From positions 53,954-112,939 of the forward strand of contig DGXY01000046.1 of NCBI GenBank assembly GCA_002396885.1: 58,986 bases of DNA, given 5' to 3'. The stretch's first letter is position 1. Every line of letters starts with the position of its first letter. Both the position numbers and the translations under genes were made by a program. This DNA comes from Akkermansiaceae bacterium UBA5020. GTDB lineage: Bacteria; Verrucomicrobiota; Verrucomicrobiia; Verrucomicrobiales; DEV007. The notes below the pieces were generated by a model. That model had not been told where the DNA came from. It made no database searches and saw only the letters and a list, made by a program, of their open reading frames with translations. Below are positions 9,132 through 17,454 of the stretch, one piece after another.

Positions 9132-9339
9132 GGGGAATAAGGGCAGGGTGACAGAGATAAAGCCGTGGTGGCGGGACGGAGATCAAACCTCTATAAAGCG
9201 CGCATAGTCTGGCCGAAGCAATTATTTTTTGTCTGTCCCTTTAAATATTATTTAAGTATTACTTACCTTTGTGCGCCGGCCGGGCCATCGTGAACTGAGA
9301 GACCGGAGAGGGTCGCACGGGCGACCGGAGAGGGTGCGC
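9132..9339. other. Intergenic with AT-rich patch and short direct repeat
   Basis: This 208-base gap holds an AT-rich patch at about 9218-9265, unlike the GC-rich surroundings and a plausible promoter for the transposase gene. A 13-base direct repeat (GACCGGAGAGGGT) follows at about 9300-9312 and 9322-9334. No gene is visible in it. Confidence 0.4.
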
Positions 9340-10551
9340 TCAGCGGAAGCGCTTCCAGAAATCGATCCCGAGGCGCTGGTGTTCTGCGACGGGCGCGTAG
9401 CCGAGGGCGGTAAGGCGGCGTTCGAGATCGGGGAGGTGGGCGGCGCCCCACGGGATGAAGACTTCGGAGTATTCGCTCTCGTGTTCGGCGAAGACTTCCA
9501 TGAGGTGCGCGTTCCGACTTTTGACGAGGCCTTCGACCATGAGCTCTTCGAGGTCGTTCGCGGTCATGTCACCAGGCATGGAAAAGAAGCTCTCGAGATT
9601 GAGATTGCCCACCGCTTCGAGGAGGGTGACGAGGCGGTCGCGATAGGCAGGGTCGAGTTCGCTCACATCGATGTCGGCGCGGCGGAAATCGACGCCGCGC
9701 TCGGCCCAAGCCTCGAGGGTGTTTCTGCCCTCAGCGGGTTTATCCGATTGCATCGCGAAGCCTAGGGCTTGTTCGGCGAGACCGAGTTTTTCGGCCATGG
9801 CGCGATAGGTCTCGCCCGAGGCGAAGGATTGCGGGAGGATCTTCTCGCGGTCGGAGACCCCTTCGAGCAGGACGAGGCGGCGTCCCTCGAGCGGTTCGGC
9901 GAGGCTGCCGTTGAGGGCGTCATAAAAGCCTCCGTCGGCGATGTGGGCCATGCCGATGAGGTGAACGCGGCGATCGTCTTTTTCAAAAATTCGTTCGGTG
10001 AGCTGGACGCCTCCGGGAGTGAGCCGGACGAATCCGGCGGAGGTATCTTCGATCACTTTCGCGATGCCAAAGAGGCCGGTGGGGAGGGAGAGGATCGAGG
10101 CGATCAGGACGGTGATTCCCATCGCAAGCGAGTGCTGCCAGCGAAACGCCGGTCGCCCGTGCATCGCCGAGCTCTTGACCGAAGCGACGAGGTAGACGAG
10201 GCCGAGCAGGACGAGGCATTCATCGAGGAGAAGCGAGGCCGTGCGGAGATCGAGCCAGATCGTGAGGGGCCAGGCGAGGGAAAGCCTCAGGGTCACCAGC
10301 ACGATCGCGGGGATCAGGTAGTGCTTCGGAAACCCCGCGTAGACGGTCGCGGCGATCGACCAACCCATCACGAAGAGTCCGAGGAAAAACGAACTGAAAG
10401 AAGGCTGCAGCACGAAGTGTGCGTCGTGCGCGAGATCGGCGAAAAGGGTCCAGCCGGAAAAGAATAGGAGGCCGAACGCGGCAAGGACATTCCAGGAGCG
10501 GGTCGAGTGTCGAGAGGCGATCGGGGCGGAGGAATCGGCGGGAAAAGTCAT
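9340..10551 (-). CDS. TraB/GumN-like protein with N-terminal membrane domain
   Basis: 403 residues in two parts. Residues about 25-170 form around five membrane helices. Residues about 185-403 resemble the TraB/GumN (TIKI-type) hydrolase fold: VHLIGMAHIADGGFYDAL with the G-x-x-H motif, RRLVLLEGVSD with the conserved glutamate, and a C-terminal VFIPWGAAHLPDLERRL repeating a histidine motif. TraB-fold proteins include metalloproteases and pheromone-shutdown proteins; the substrate here is unknown. The fold call is by motif only. It stands alone, divergent from the second Gfo/Idh/MocA gene. Confidence 0.65.
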   Translation of the reverse strand: MTFPADSSAPIASRHSTRSWNVLAAFGLLFFSGWTLFADLAHDAHFVLQPSFSSFFLGLFVMGWSIAATVYAGFPKHYLIPAIVLVTLRLSLAWPLTIWLDLRTASLLLDECLVLLGLVYLVASVKSSAMHGRPAFRWQHSLAMGITVLIASILSLPTGLFGIAKVIEDTSAGFVRLTPGGVQLTERIFEKDDRRVHLIGMAHIADGGFYDALNGSLAEPLEGRRLVLLEGVSDREKILPQSFASGETYRAMAEKLGLAEQALGFAMQSDKPAEGRNTLEAWAERGVDFRRADIDVSELDPAYRDRLVTLLEAVGNLNLESFFSMPGDMTANDLEELMVEGLVKSRNAHLMEVFAEHESEYSEVFIPWGAAHLPDLERRLTALGYAPVAEHQRLGIDFWKRFR

Positions 10552-10745
10552 GGCGTGAGGATGGTGCGGGCCGGCGGGATCGTCCTTTATATTTTGGTGG
10601 GGGATTTATAGCGGATCGCACCCCGCAATGCCCGAAAAATCGGCGAGAGCAACGCCCGCTCTGGCGCATCCGTGTCATCCGCGTGCGCGAATGCGTCCGG
10701 TTTCAACCTCGACCGGGGCGCTCCGATCCGTTTTGATGGAAGATC
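10552..10745. promoter_or_regulatory. Divergent intergenic region with degenerate repeat
   Basis: 194 bases between two divergent starts, so promoters for both the TraB-like and Gfo/Idh/MocA genes should lie here. An AT-rich run is at about 10590-10612. At about 10670-10695 there is CATCCGTGTCATCCGCGTG followed by GCGCGAATGCG, which looks like a decayed piece of the ATCCGTG/ATTCGCG repeat families found elsewhere in the window. No exact promoter is called. Confidence 0.4.
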
Positions 10746-12080
10746 ATGACGACCCGCCGCAGATTTCTCCAGGGAGGCGCCGCTGCCTCTTTCATCGCCG
10801 CCGCTCCCGCGATTGTCCGCGGGCAGAATCTGAATTCCAAGCTCCAGCTCGCCTCGATTGGATCCGACGGCAAGGGACTCAGCGATATCAAGGCGATGTC
10901 GACCCACGACAAACAGCAATATGTGGCCTACTGCGACATCGATCTGAACCGCACCCTCAGCGTGAAGCAACTCAGTCCCGAGACGCCGGTCTACCAGGAC
11001 TTCCGCGAGATGTTCGCCGAGCTTGGGGACAAGATCGACGCGGTCACCGTCTCGACGCCAGATCACATGCACGCCTATTGCTCGATCACTGCGATGAAGC
11101 TGGGCAAACACGTCTATTGCCAGAAGCCACTCACCCACAATGTCTGGGAAGCCCGCGAGGTGGCGAAGATGGCCAAGGCGAAAGGGATCATTTCCCGTAT
11201 GGGCAACCAGATCCACTCGCACCAGTTTTACCGCACCGCGGTGCAGATCGTGCAGTCAGGCCGCATCGGCAAGATCGTGCAGGTCCATTCGTGGGTCGGC
11301 ACGCCGGGCCACTGCCGCAGCGGCCACATCAGCCGTCCGAAACAGGCCGATCCCGTCCCCGAGACGCTCGATTGGGACAAATGGATCGGCGTCGCCCCGG
11401 TGCGTCCCTACGTCGGAGGCAGATGCTACGCCCCTTGGGGTTGGCGCGATTGGCAGGATTTCGGAGGCGGGGCGATCGGCGACTTCGGTTGCCACATCCT
11501 CGATCCGGTCTACACCGCGCTCAACATCACGGGACCGAGCGATGATTTCATCGCCGAGCATTCCGGAATGAACGACGAGGTCTGGCCCGCCCAGACGACC
11601 TACAGTTTCACCGTGCCCGGCACCGAATACACGGCGGTGGAGCGGCTCAAGATCACTTGGTACAACGGCGGCATGATGCCCTCGATCAAGGGATCCCATC
11701 TCCCCGAGCGGGAGTCGCTGCCATCGAGCGGCTCGATGATCATCGGCGAGGGCGGAACCCTCGTAGTGCCCCACGTTGCGGCTCCGCTCGTGTATTTCGA
11801 AGGCAGGGAAGCGAGCACCGAATACGAGATGGCCGATGATCGCGATCACTACCACGGCTGGATCGACGGGTGTTTGTCAGGAAAGCAGCCCTCGGACGAT
11901 TTCGAATACGGGGCCCGGCTCACCGAGACGATTCTCCTCGGCAACATCGCGGTGCGTTACCCCAACACGAAACTCCAATGGGACGGCGCCAAGATGCGGT
12001 TCACCAACCACGAAGAGGCCAATCGCTGGCTCACCCGGGATTACCGCGAGGGCTGGGATCTCAAGGCCCTCATCGGCTGA
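10746..12080 (+). CDS. Gfo/Idh/MocA family oxidoreductase, Tat-exported
   Basis: 444 residues with a textbook twin-arginine signal (MTTRRRFLQGGAAASFIAA, then APAIVRGQ). The Rossmann domain follows with LQLASIGSDGKG, the substrate/cofactor segment VSTPDHMHAYCS and the family motif CQKPLTHNVWEAREV, where EKP is replaced by QKP. The C-terminal domain contains GWRDWQDFGGGAIGDFGCH. It is related to, but clearly distinct from, the protein at 4393-5892, so this is not a recent duplication. Likely a periplasmic NAD(P)-dependent sugar oxidoreductase; substrate unknown. It converges on the next gene with 23 bases between stops. Confidence 0.92.
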   Translation: MTTRRRFLQGGAAASFIAAAPAIVRGQNLNSKLQLASIGSDGKGLSDIKAMSTHDKQQYVAYCDIDLNRTLSVKQLSPETPVYQDFREMFAELGDKIDAVTVSTPDHMHAYCSITAMKLGKHVYCQKPLTHNVWEAREVAKMAKAKGIISRMGNQIHSHQFYRTAVQIVQSGRIGKIVQVHSWVGTPGHCRSGHISRPKQADPVPETLDWDKWIGVAPVRPYVGGRCYAPWGWRDWQDFGGGAIGDFGCHILDPVYTALNITGPSDDFIAEHSGMNDEVWPAQTTYSFTVPGTEYTAVERLKITWYNGGMMPSIKGSHLPERESLPSSGSMIIGEGGTLVVPHVAAPLVYFEGREASTEYEMADDRDHYHGWIDGCLSGKQPSDDFEYGARLTETILLGNIAVRYPNTKLQWDGAKMRFTNHEEANRWLTRDYREGWDLKALIG

Positions 12081-12103
12081 TTGACGTTCTGGAGAAGGCA
12101 GTC

Positions 12104-13099
12104 TCAGCGGGCGGCGGGCTCGACCTCGGAGACGACGATGCGATTTTTCCCCGCCGCGTTGAGTCGGGTCGTCGACTGGCGGGGCTTGAGATTGGGCGAA
12201 ACCCACACTTGATCGAGACGCAGCAGGGGATAATCGGAGGGGTAGGTATTGCCCCATCCTGTCCCGACTTCCGCGTAGGTGTCGAGCATGCCGCTGTTCT
12301 CGAGCGGGCGAAAGACATCGTCACCCGGAGGCGTGCCGAAGCCGCCGGCGATGATGCGTCCGATGCTCTGGCGGTTGACGGGATGTTCGCCAAGGTGGGT
12401 GCGGACGAGGCGGCGGTTTTCAATGCGGGCGGTGATCAGACCGCTCCACTTGTCGGGACGCCACATGTCGATGCGGGGTCTGCAGCCGGGAAGGTCGAGG
12501 TTCGAAACATCAAGCACGAGACCGTCGGGCCGTTTCAGGCGCACGTGCAGCGCAGGAGATTCCGGGTCGCCGATCACGGCGAGGGCTTCCCCGCGGCCGA
12601 GGATCGCTTTTTTCCCGATGAGGGTGACGGAACGTTCGACGCCGTAGAGTTGGTCGGCGACGGCCTCGAGGATGGTTTTGTCAGGGGCCTCCTGCACGAT
12701 GAGAACGTCGGGGCTCGACTCCGCCGCCTTTCGCAGCGAGGCCTCTTCACCGCCGCAACGAACATTCACGATGCGCAGGATTTTCCCGGCCGGTGCTTCG
12801 GCGGGAGTTTTTTTCAAGGAAATGATGAGCTCGCGGACGATGCCGAACGCTTCCTCCGAAAAGCCGATGCCGGTGATGAGGAAGAGGCAAAACAGCACCC
12901 CGGGCAAGACTCCGCGGCAGATGATCCAGCACAGAAGGGCGATGAGTGCGCCGACCCCGGCCCAGAGCCAGACCGGCACGAGGGTCACCATGACCATGGC
13001 GTCCCACCGATTCAGCAGGCAGATCGCGACCGCGAGGTAGCCGAGGAGGAGGAGCGGAGGGACCGTGGTTGCGAGGGTCTTTTGGATGGTTCGCCACAT
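12104..13099 (-). CDS. EEP-family (endonuclease/exonuclease/phosphatase) membrane protein, degenerate
   Basis: 331 residues from the ATG at 13099 (an upstream start at 13330 would overlap the divergent AraD gene and is rejected). Three membrane helices occupy about residues 10-90. The rest matches the EEP fold: ILRIVNVRCGG, DVLIVQEAPDK with the metal-binding glutamate, RTHLGEHPVN, GWGNTYPS and RLDQVWVS. Two catalytic motifs look altered: GDFNTPP reads GGFGTPP, and the final SDHxP reads SEVEP. The helices-then-EEP layout is common; loss of these residues is not. It may be inactive or use different chemistry. Confidence 0.75.
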   Translation of the reverse strand: MWRTIQKTLATTVPPLLLLGYLAVAICLLNRWDAMVMVTLVPVWLWAGVGALIALLCWIICRGVLPGVLFCLFLITGIGFSEEAFGIVRELIISLKKTPAEAPAGKILRIVNVRCGGEEASLRKAAESSPDVLIVQEAPDKTILEAVADQLYGVERSVTLIGKKAILGRGEALAVIGDPESPALHVRLKRPDGLVLDVSNLDLPGCRPRIDMWRPDKWSGLITARIENRRLVRTHLGEHPVNRQSIGRIIAGGFGTPPGDDVFRPLENSGMLDTYAEVGTGWGNTYPSDYPLLRLDQVWVSPNLKPRQSTTRLNAAGKNRIVVSEVEPAAR

Positions 13100-13205
13100 G
13101 GAAGGCCGGGTCCCGTCAAAGGACGGTCTCAGGGTAGCCCGGATTGGTTTTTTTTCCCCGGAAATCTTCCCTTGCGAGGGACGCGTTCGGGGTTTGGTTC
13201 CGGGC

Positions 13206-13907
13206 ATGTTGCGTGATCTGAAAGAAGAAGTGCTCGAGGCGAATCTCCTCCTCGTGAAGGAGGGGCTGGTGCGGCTCACCTGGGGCAATGTCTCGGGGAT
13301 CGACCGGGCGAGCGGGCTTTTTGTGATCAAACCCAGCGGAGTGGCCTACGAGGATCTGACGATCGATTCGCTGGTCGTCTTGGACCTTGATGGAAAGGTC
13401 GTTGAGGGCTCGCTGCGCCCCTCGTCCGACACGCCGACGCACCGCATCCTTTATCGCGAGTTCCCCGAAATCGGCGGGGTCACGCACACCCACTCGGTGA
13501 AAGCGACGATGTTTTCGCAAGCGGGATTCGAGCTGCCCTGCTTCGGCACGACCCATGCCGACCATTTTTACGGGACGGTCCCGGTGGTGCGCGAGCTATC
13601 GTCGGCGGAGGTTGCCGAGGATTACGAGACCAACACGGGCCTCGCCATCGTCGGGTGTTTCCGCGAGCGCGGCCTCGACCCGCTCGCGATGCCGGCGTGT
13701 TTTCAGAAGTATCACGCTCCATTCACCTGGGGCAAAAGCGCCCTCGATTCGGTCAAAAACAGCGTCGCTCTCGAGGTCTGCGCCGAGATGGCGATGGGGA
13801 TGTGGCAACTGCGGCCGGAGACGGCTTCCTTGCCCGGGTATCTCCTCGACAAACATTACCTCCGCAAACATGGACCGGCCGCTTACTACGGGCAGGGCGG
13901 GAATTAG
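13206..13907 (+). CDS. araD: L-ribulose-5-phosphate 4-epimerase / class II aldolase family
   Basis: 233 residues from the ATG at 13206, the length of AraD (231). Converts L-ribulose-5-phosphate to D-xylulose-5-phosphate, in the cytosol. It shows LTWGNVSGID (phosphate site), VIKPSGVAYEDL, the zinc histidines in THTHSVKATMFSQAG, TTHADHFYG, and the late histidine in KYHAPFTWG. UlaF or SgbE would be equally good names, since these paralogues share the motifs. No arabinose or ascorbate genes sit beside it; the downstream reverse-strand transporters (GntP, MFS) could supply sugar acids. Confidence 0.88.
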   Translation: MLRDLKEEVLEANLLLVKEGLVRLTWGNVSGIDRASGLFVIKPSGVAYEDLTIDSLVVLDLDGKVVEGSLRPSSDTPTHRILYREFPEIGGVTHTHSVKATMFSQAGFELPCFGTTHADHFYGTVPVVRELSSAEVAEDYETNTGLAIVGCFRERGLDPLAMPACFQKYHAPFTWGKSALDSVKNSVALEVCAEMAMGMWQLRPETASLPGYLLDKHYLRKHGPAAYYGQGGN

Positions 13908-14026
13908 GCGGAGAAGGTTTCAGGTCGGCCCCGAAGTCATCCGGTCGCGAGGAGGATGGCAAGAGAGGGTGGTTTTTTTGCAATCGATGCCGAGCCAGGG
14001 GGCGTGGATTGAAATAAACTGATCCC

Positions 14027-14560
14027 ATGAAAAAAACGCCCTTCGCCCTGCTCTCACTCACTCTTCTCGCGGCCTCACTCTGGCCTGCGGATGCCTCTGC
14101 GGTCGACCCCGCCCTCGAGCGCCGGATTCTTCGCCGCGCCTCGGGTCTCTACGGTCCGGTGTTCCCCGGCTCGGACATTCCGACCGGCTTTTTCGAAGGC
14201 AAGGTCGGATACGATTATCACGAGCACTCCGCCTTGAAGCTTTCTTTGCGGGCGGGTCAAGGTGAAAGCAGTGCCGTGCTGAACGTTTGGGCGGGGTCCC
14301 CCCACATTGTGCACCTGGAAGGTATCACGGCGAAGGTGAAGCCGAACGGACACTCGGTGGTGCTTTCCGGTGGAAGGCTGAAAGGAGCTGGGCTCTTGCC
14401 CTACGGAGTCCGACTCAGGCGCGCCGGGGTCAAGTCGGCCACGGTGAAGCTGGTCGGAGCGAAGGAATCCCTTGAAGCTACCTTGGGGTTTGCCGGGATC
14501 GACCTGAGCAACCTGAATGCCGCCGTCTCCGGTTCGTGCGTCTTCACCGCAGAGCAGTGA
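14027..14560 (+). CDS. Exported protein of unknown function
   Basis: 177 residues with a clear signal peptide (MKKTPFALLSLTLLAASLW, then PADASA). The mature part is predicted beta-rich with evenly spaced glycines (GFFEGKVGYDYHEH, VVLSGGRLKGAGLLPYG) and one cysteine near the C-terminus. I recognise no family. It stops two bases before the convergent pyrophosphatase gene, so the two 3' ends abut. Confidence 0.7.
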   Translation: MKKTPFALLSLTLLAASLWPADASAVDPALERRILRRASGLYGPVFPGSDIPTGFFEGKVGYDYHEHSALKLSLRAGQGESSAVLNVWAGSPHIVHLEGITAKVKPNGHSVVLSGGRLKGAGLLPYGVRLRRAGVKSATVKLVGAKESLEATLGFAGIDLSNLNAAVSGSCVFTAEQ

Positions 14561-14562
14561 AA

Positions 14563-15975
14563 TCAATCGCCGCGGCAATAGCCTAACAAACGTTCGTAAA
14601 CCTCGGTTGCCTGGATCGTGGCGCCGTTTTCCACATCCGGAAAGGCACCGATGAGGACGGGATGGTTCCCGCGGTCCTTCGGGATGCAGCCGTGCGAGCC
14701 CATTACGAGCGAGGCGTTGAGCGGAATCACATCCATGAGCATGCGGAAGCCGAGCATCTTCTTCAGGAGACGCCAGGCGACTGCGGCCTTGGGGAACCAG
14801 ATCTTCGGGTTCACGAAGAGTTCGACGGGATCGTAGCCGGGCTTGCGGTGGATGTCGACGCAGCGGGCGTAGTCGGGGGCGTGACGGTCCTTCTTCCACC
14901 AATAATAGGTGAACCAGCTCCGTTCGTCCGAGACCGCGACGAGATCTCCGCCGCGCTCGTGGGCGAGTCCGAGCCCCTCCTGATCTTCGCGATCGAGGAC
15001 TTCGGTGACGCCATCGATTTTGCGCACGGTTTCGGCGACTTCGTCGAGGATCGCGGGATCGTTCACGTAGATGTGCGCGACCTGATGGTCGGGCACGGCG
15101 AAGGCCCGGCAGTTTCCGATGTCGATCATCTCGCGGCCGAGTTCCTCGCGCCAAGTGATCCATCCTTTGTCGCGGAAGATGCGGTTCAAATGGATGGCCC
15201 GATCGACCTGGGTGATGCCGTATTCGCTGAGAATGACGACGCGCACGCCGCGTGATTCGAGGTGGGTGACGAGATCCGCGACGACCCGGTCGATCGCCTG
15301 GAGATCGTCACTGACCGCGGGAGATTCGGGGCCGATCCGCTGGAGGTTGTAATCGAGATGCGGCAGATAGACGAGATTGAGGCTGGGCGAAAACTGGTCT
15401 TCGAACCACTTCGCCGACCGCGCGATCCACTCGCTCGATCCAATTCCTGCGGCGGGCCCCCAGAAGGCGGGGAAGGGGAATTTACCGAGCTTGCGGGTGA
15501 CCTTCTTCCGCAGATCCATCGGCCAGGTCTGCACGTCGAAGAGTTTCTTTCCGTCGGCGCGATAAATGGGCCGCGGAGTGATCTGGTAGTCAGCTGAGGA
15601 GTAAAGATTGTTCCACCAGAAAACCTTCGCGCAGGTGTAGGCGGGATCTTCCTCGCGGAGATGTTCCCAGAGTTTGCGTCCCTTCACGAGGTGATTCGAT
15701 TGCTTCCAGCAGCGGTGTTCGGCGTAGTCGCGGTCATACCACATATTGCCGACGATGCCGTGTTCGCCTGGCGTTTTGCCGGTGAGGTAGGTCGCCTGCA
15801 TCGTCGAGGTGACGGCGGGCAAGAGGGGGGTGATGTGGGCGAGCTTCATTCCCTCCCGCGCGACGAACTGCCGCAGAAAGGGCATGTCCGGTGTGAGGTG
15901 GCGCGGGGTGAGACCCACGACATTCAGGATCGCGGTGCGCGGCAGGGTGGAGGCGGGTGAAGAGGGTTTGCTCAC
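14563..15975 (-). CDS. Nucleotide pyrophosphatase/phosphodiesterase family (alkaline phosphatase fold)
   Basis: 470 residues without a signal peptide. The nucleophile segment LPAVTSTMQATYLTGKTPGEHGIVGN holds the conserved threonine and the G-x-x-P-x-x-H-G-I motif of type I phosphodiesterases. Metal ligands continue with VYLPHLDYNLQRIGPES, VVILSEYGITQVDRAIH and SHGCIPKDRGNHPVLI. It probably hydrolyses nucleotide or sugar-phosphate diester bonds in the cytoplasm. It is the last gene of a reverse-strand run led by transporters, so the substrate may arrive through one of them. Confidence 0.85.
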   Translation of the reverse strand: MSKPSSPASTLPRTAILNVVGLTPRHLTPDMPFLRQFVAREGMKLAHITPLLPAVTSTMQATYLTGKTPGEHGIVGNMWYDRDYAEHRCWKQSNHLVKGRKLWEHLREEDPAYTCAKVFWWNNLYSSADYQITPRPIYRADGKKLFDVQTWPMDLRKKVTRKLGKFPFPAFWGPAAGIGSSEWIARSAKWFEDQFSPSLNLVYLPHLDYNLQRIGPESPAVSDDLQAIDRVVADLVTHLESRGVRVVILSEYGITQVDRAIHLNRIFRDKGWITWREELGREMIDIGNCRAFAVPDHQVAHIYVNDPAILDEVAETVRKIDGVTEVLDREDQEGLGLAHERGGDLVAVSDERSWFTYYWWKKDRHAPDYARCVDIHRKPGYDPVELFVNPKIWFPKAAVAWRLLKKMLGFRMLMDVIPLNASLVMGSHGCIPKDRGNHPVLIGAFPDVENGATIQATEVYERLLGYCRGD

Positions 15976-16041
15976 GGACTGGACCGGGTTGGGAACGCCA
16001 AACTACGTCGATCGTGAGCTAATTCCAGCTCGGCGTCTCCC

Positions 16042-17367
16042 TCAGGCGACCGTTTCTTTCTTCTTCCCGATTCCCAGAAAGAAGATGACGGCGGCCGCCA
16101 CGAGCATGGAGCCACTGAGGTAATAGAGCCCGCCAACAAACGACCCGGTCGCCTTCTCCACCGAACCAAGAACCCAGGGTCCGAGAAATCCGCCGAGATT
16201 GCCTACCGAATTGATCAGTCCGATACTGCCGGCGGCGGCTGTCTCAGTCAGGAAGAGGTTGGGGAAGGACCAGAATGCCGGCATGTAGCTTTTGAAACCG
16301 GCAAATGCGAGCATGAGGCAGGTCATTGTGAGCACGAGATTGCCTTGGGTGAGCGGCATGAGTCCTAGGGCGGCGGATCCCAAGAGGATGGGAACGATGG
16401 CGTGCCAGCGTCGCTCCTGGAAACGGTCGGAACTGGCGCCCGCGATGAGCTGTCCAAACATCGCGACGACTGGAGGGATCATGATGAGCCAGGTCAGCTT
16501 GTTCATGTCCATCTCGTACCAGTCGCGGAGGATGCTCGGCATGAAGAACTCGATGCCATAGCTGCCCGTGACGGTGCAGAAGTAAATGAGGGCGAGGATG
16601 AGGACCTTGGGATGAAGCAGCGCCTCGCGCAGTCCCATCCGTTTGCCTGCGCGGGTTTCGGCCCTCTCCCGTTCCAGTTCAGCCTCGAGGGCCTCGCTTT
16701 CCTCAGAGGTGAGCCATTTCGCCTGGCGCGGCTTGTCAGTCATGTAGAAGAGGACGACGAAGCCGAGGATGACCGCAGGGATGGCCCAGAACACATACAC
16801 CCACTGCCAGCCGACCATGCCGAGGATGGCGGGATGGTCGGCGTCGGTCCCGATTTTCAGAAGCTCGTTGGAGATTTTTGGGCTGATGATCTGAGCGACG
16901 GGTGTCGCGATGAGAAAGGTGGCGAGGGCGCGGGCCCGGTCGCGGCTTGGGAACCAATGGGTAAGGTAGACAATGATGCCCGGAAAAAATCCGGCTTCGG
17001 CGAGGCCGAGAAGGAAACGGACGATGTAGAACTGGGTCGGCGTGTGCACGGCGGCGGTGAGTCCGGCCATGATGCCCCACGTGACCATGATGCGGCAGAT
17101 CCACTTCCGTGCGCTCCATCGCTCGACCATGAGGGTCCCCGGGATCTCCAGGAGGAAGTAACCCAGGAAAAAAATGCCGGCACCGAAGCCGATCACGGCA
17201 TTGTCGAACCCGGGGAGGTCCTTCGTCATGGTCAGTTTCGCAATCGATACATTCTGCCGGTCGATGTAGGCGATCATGTAGCTCACGAAGAGCAACGGCA
17301 GGAGCCGCAGGAAGGCTTTGCGACGCGCACGATCAAGTGGCGTGGAGCTGGTGGGAGCGGAGGTCAT
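16042..17367 (-). CDS. MFS transporter, anion:cation symporter type
   Basis: 441 residues with twelve membrane helices. The N-terminal helix and loop (FVSYMIAYIDRQNVSIAKLTM) and the segment RFLLGLAEAGFFPGIIVYLTHWFP are hallmarks of the ACS family that takes up phthalate, glucarate, tartrate and other organic anions. A central charged loop lies at about residues 205-235. Organic-acid uptake at the inner membrane is the likely role. It is 66 bases upstream of the pyrophosphatase gene and downstream of the GntP gene on the same strand. Confidence 0.9.
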   Translation of the reverse strand: MTSAPTSSTPLDRARRKAFLRLLPLLFVSYMIAYIDRQNVSIAKLTMTKDLPGFDNAVIGFGAGIFFLGYFLLEIPGTLMVERWSARKWICRIMVTWGIMAGLTAAVHTPTQFYIVRFLLGLAEAGFFPGIIVYLTHWFPSRDRARALATFLIATPVAQIISPKISNELLKIGTDADHPAILGMVGWQWVYVFWAIPAVILGFVVLFYMTDKPRQAKWLTSEESEALEAELERERAETRAGKRMGLREALLHPKVLILALIYFCTVTGSYGIEFFMPSILRDWYEMDMNKLTWLIMIPPVVAMFGQLIAGASSDRFQERRWHAIVPILLGSAALGLMPLTQGNLVLTMTCLMLAFAGFKSYMPAFWSFPNLFLTETAAAGSIGLINSVGNLGGFLGPWVLGSVEKATGSFVGGLYYLSGSMLVAAAVIFFLGIGKKKETVA

Positions 17368-17454
17368 GGATCAGCGTTTCCTGTGAGACTAGCGAGAGGC
17401 GAACTCGGCGCTGAGAGGAATCTAGGCGTTTATCCGGCTTTTCCGGAGGCTTGG

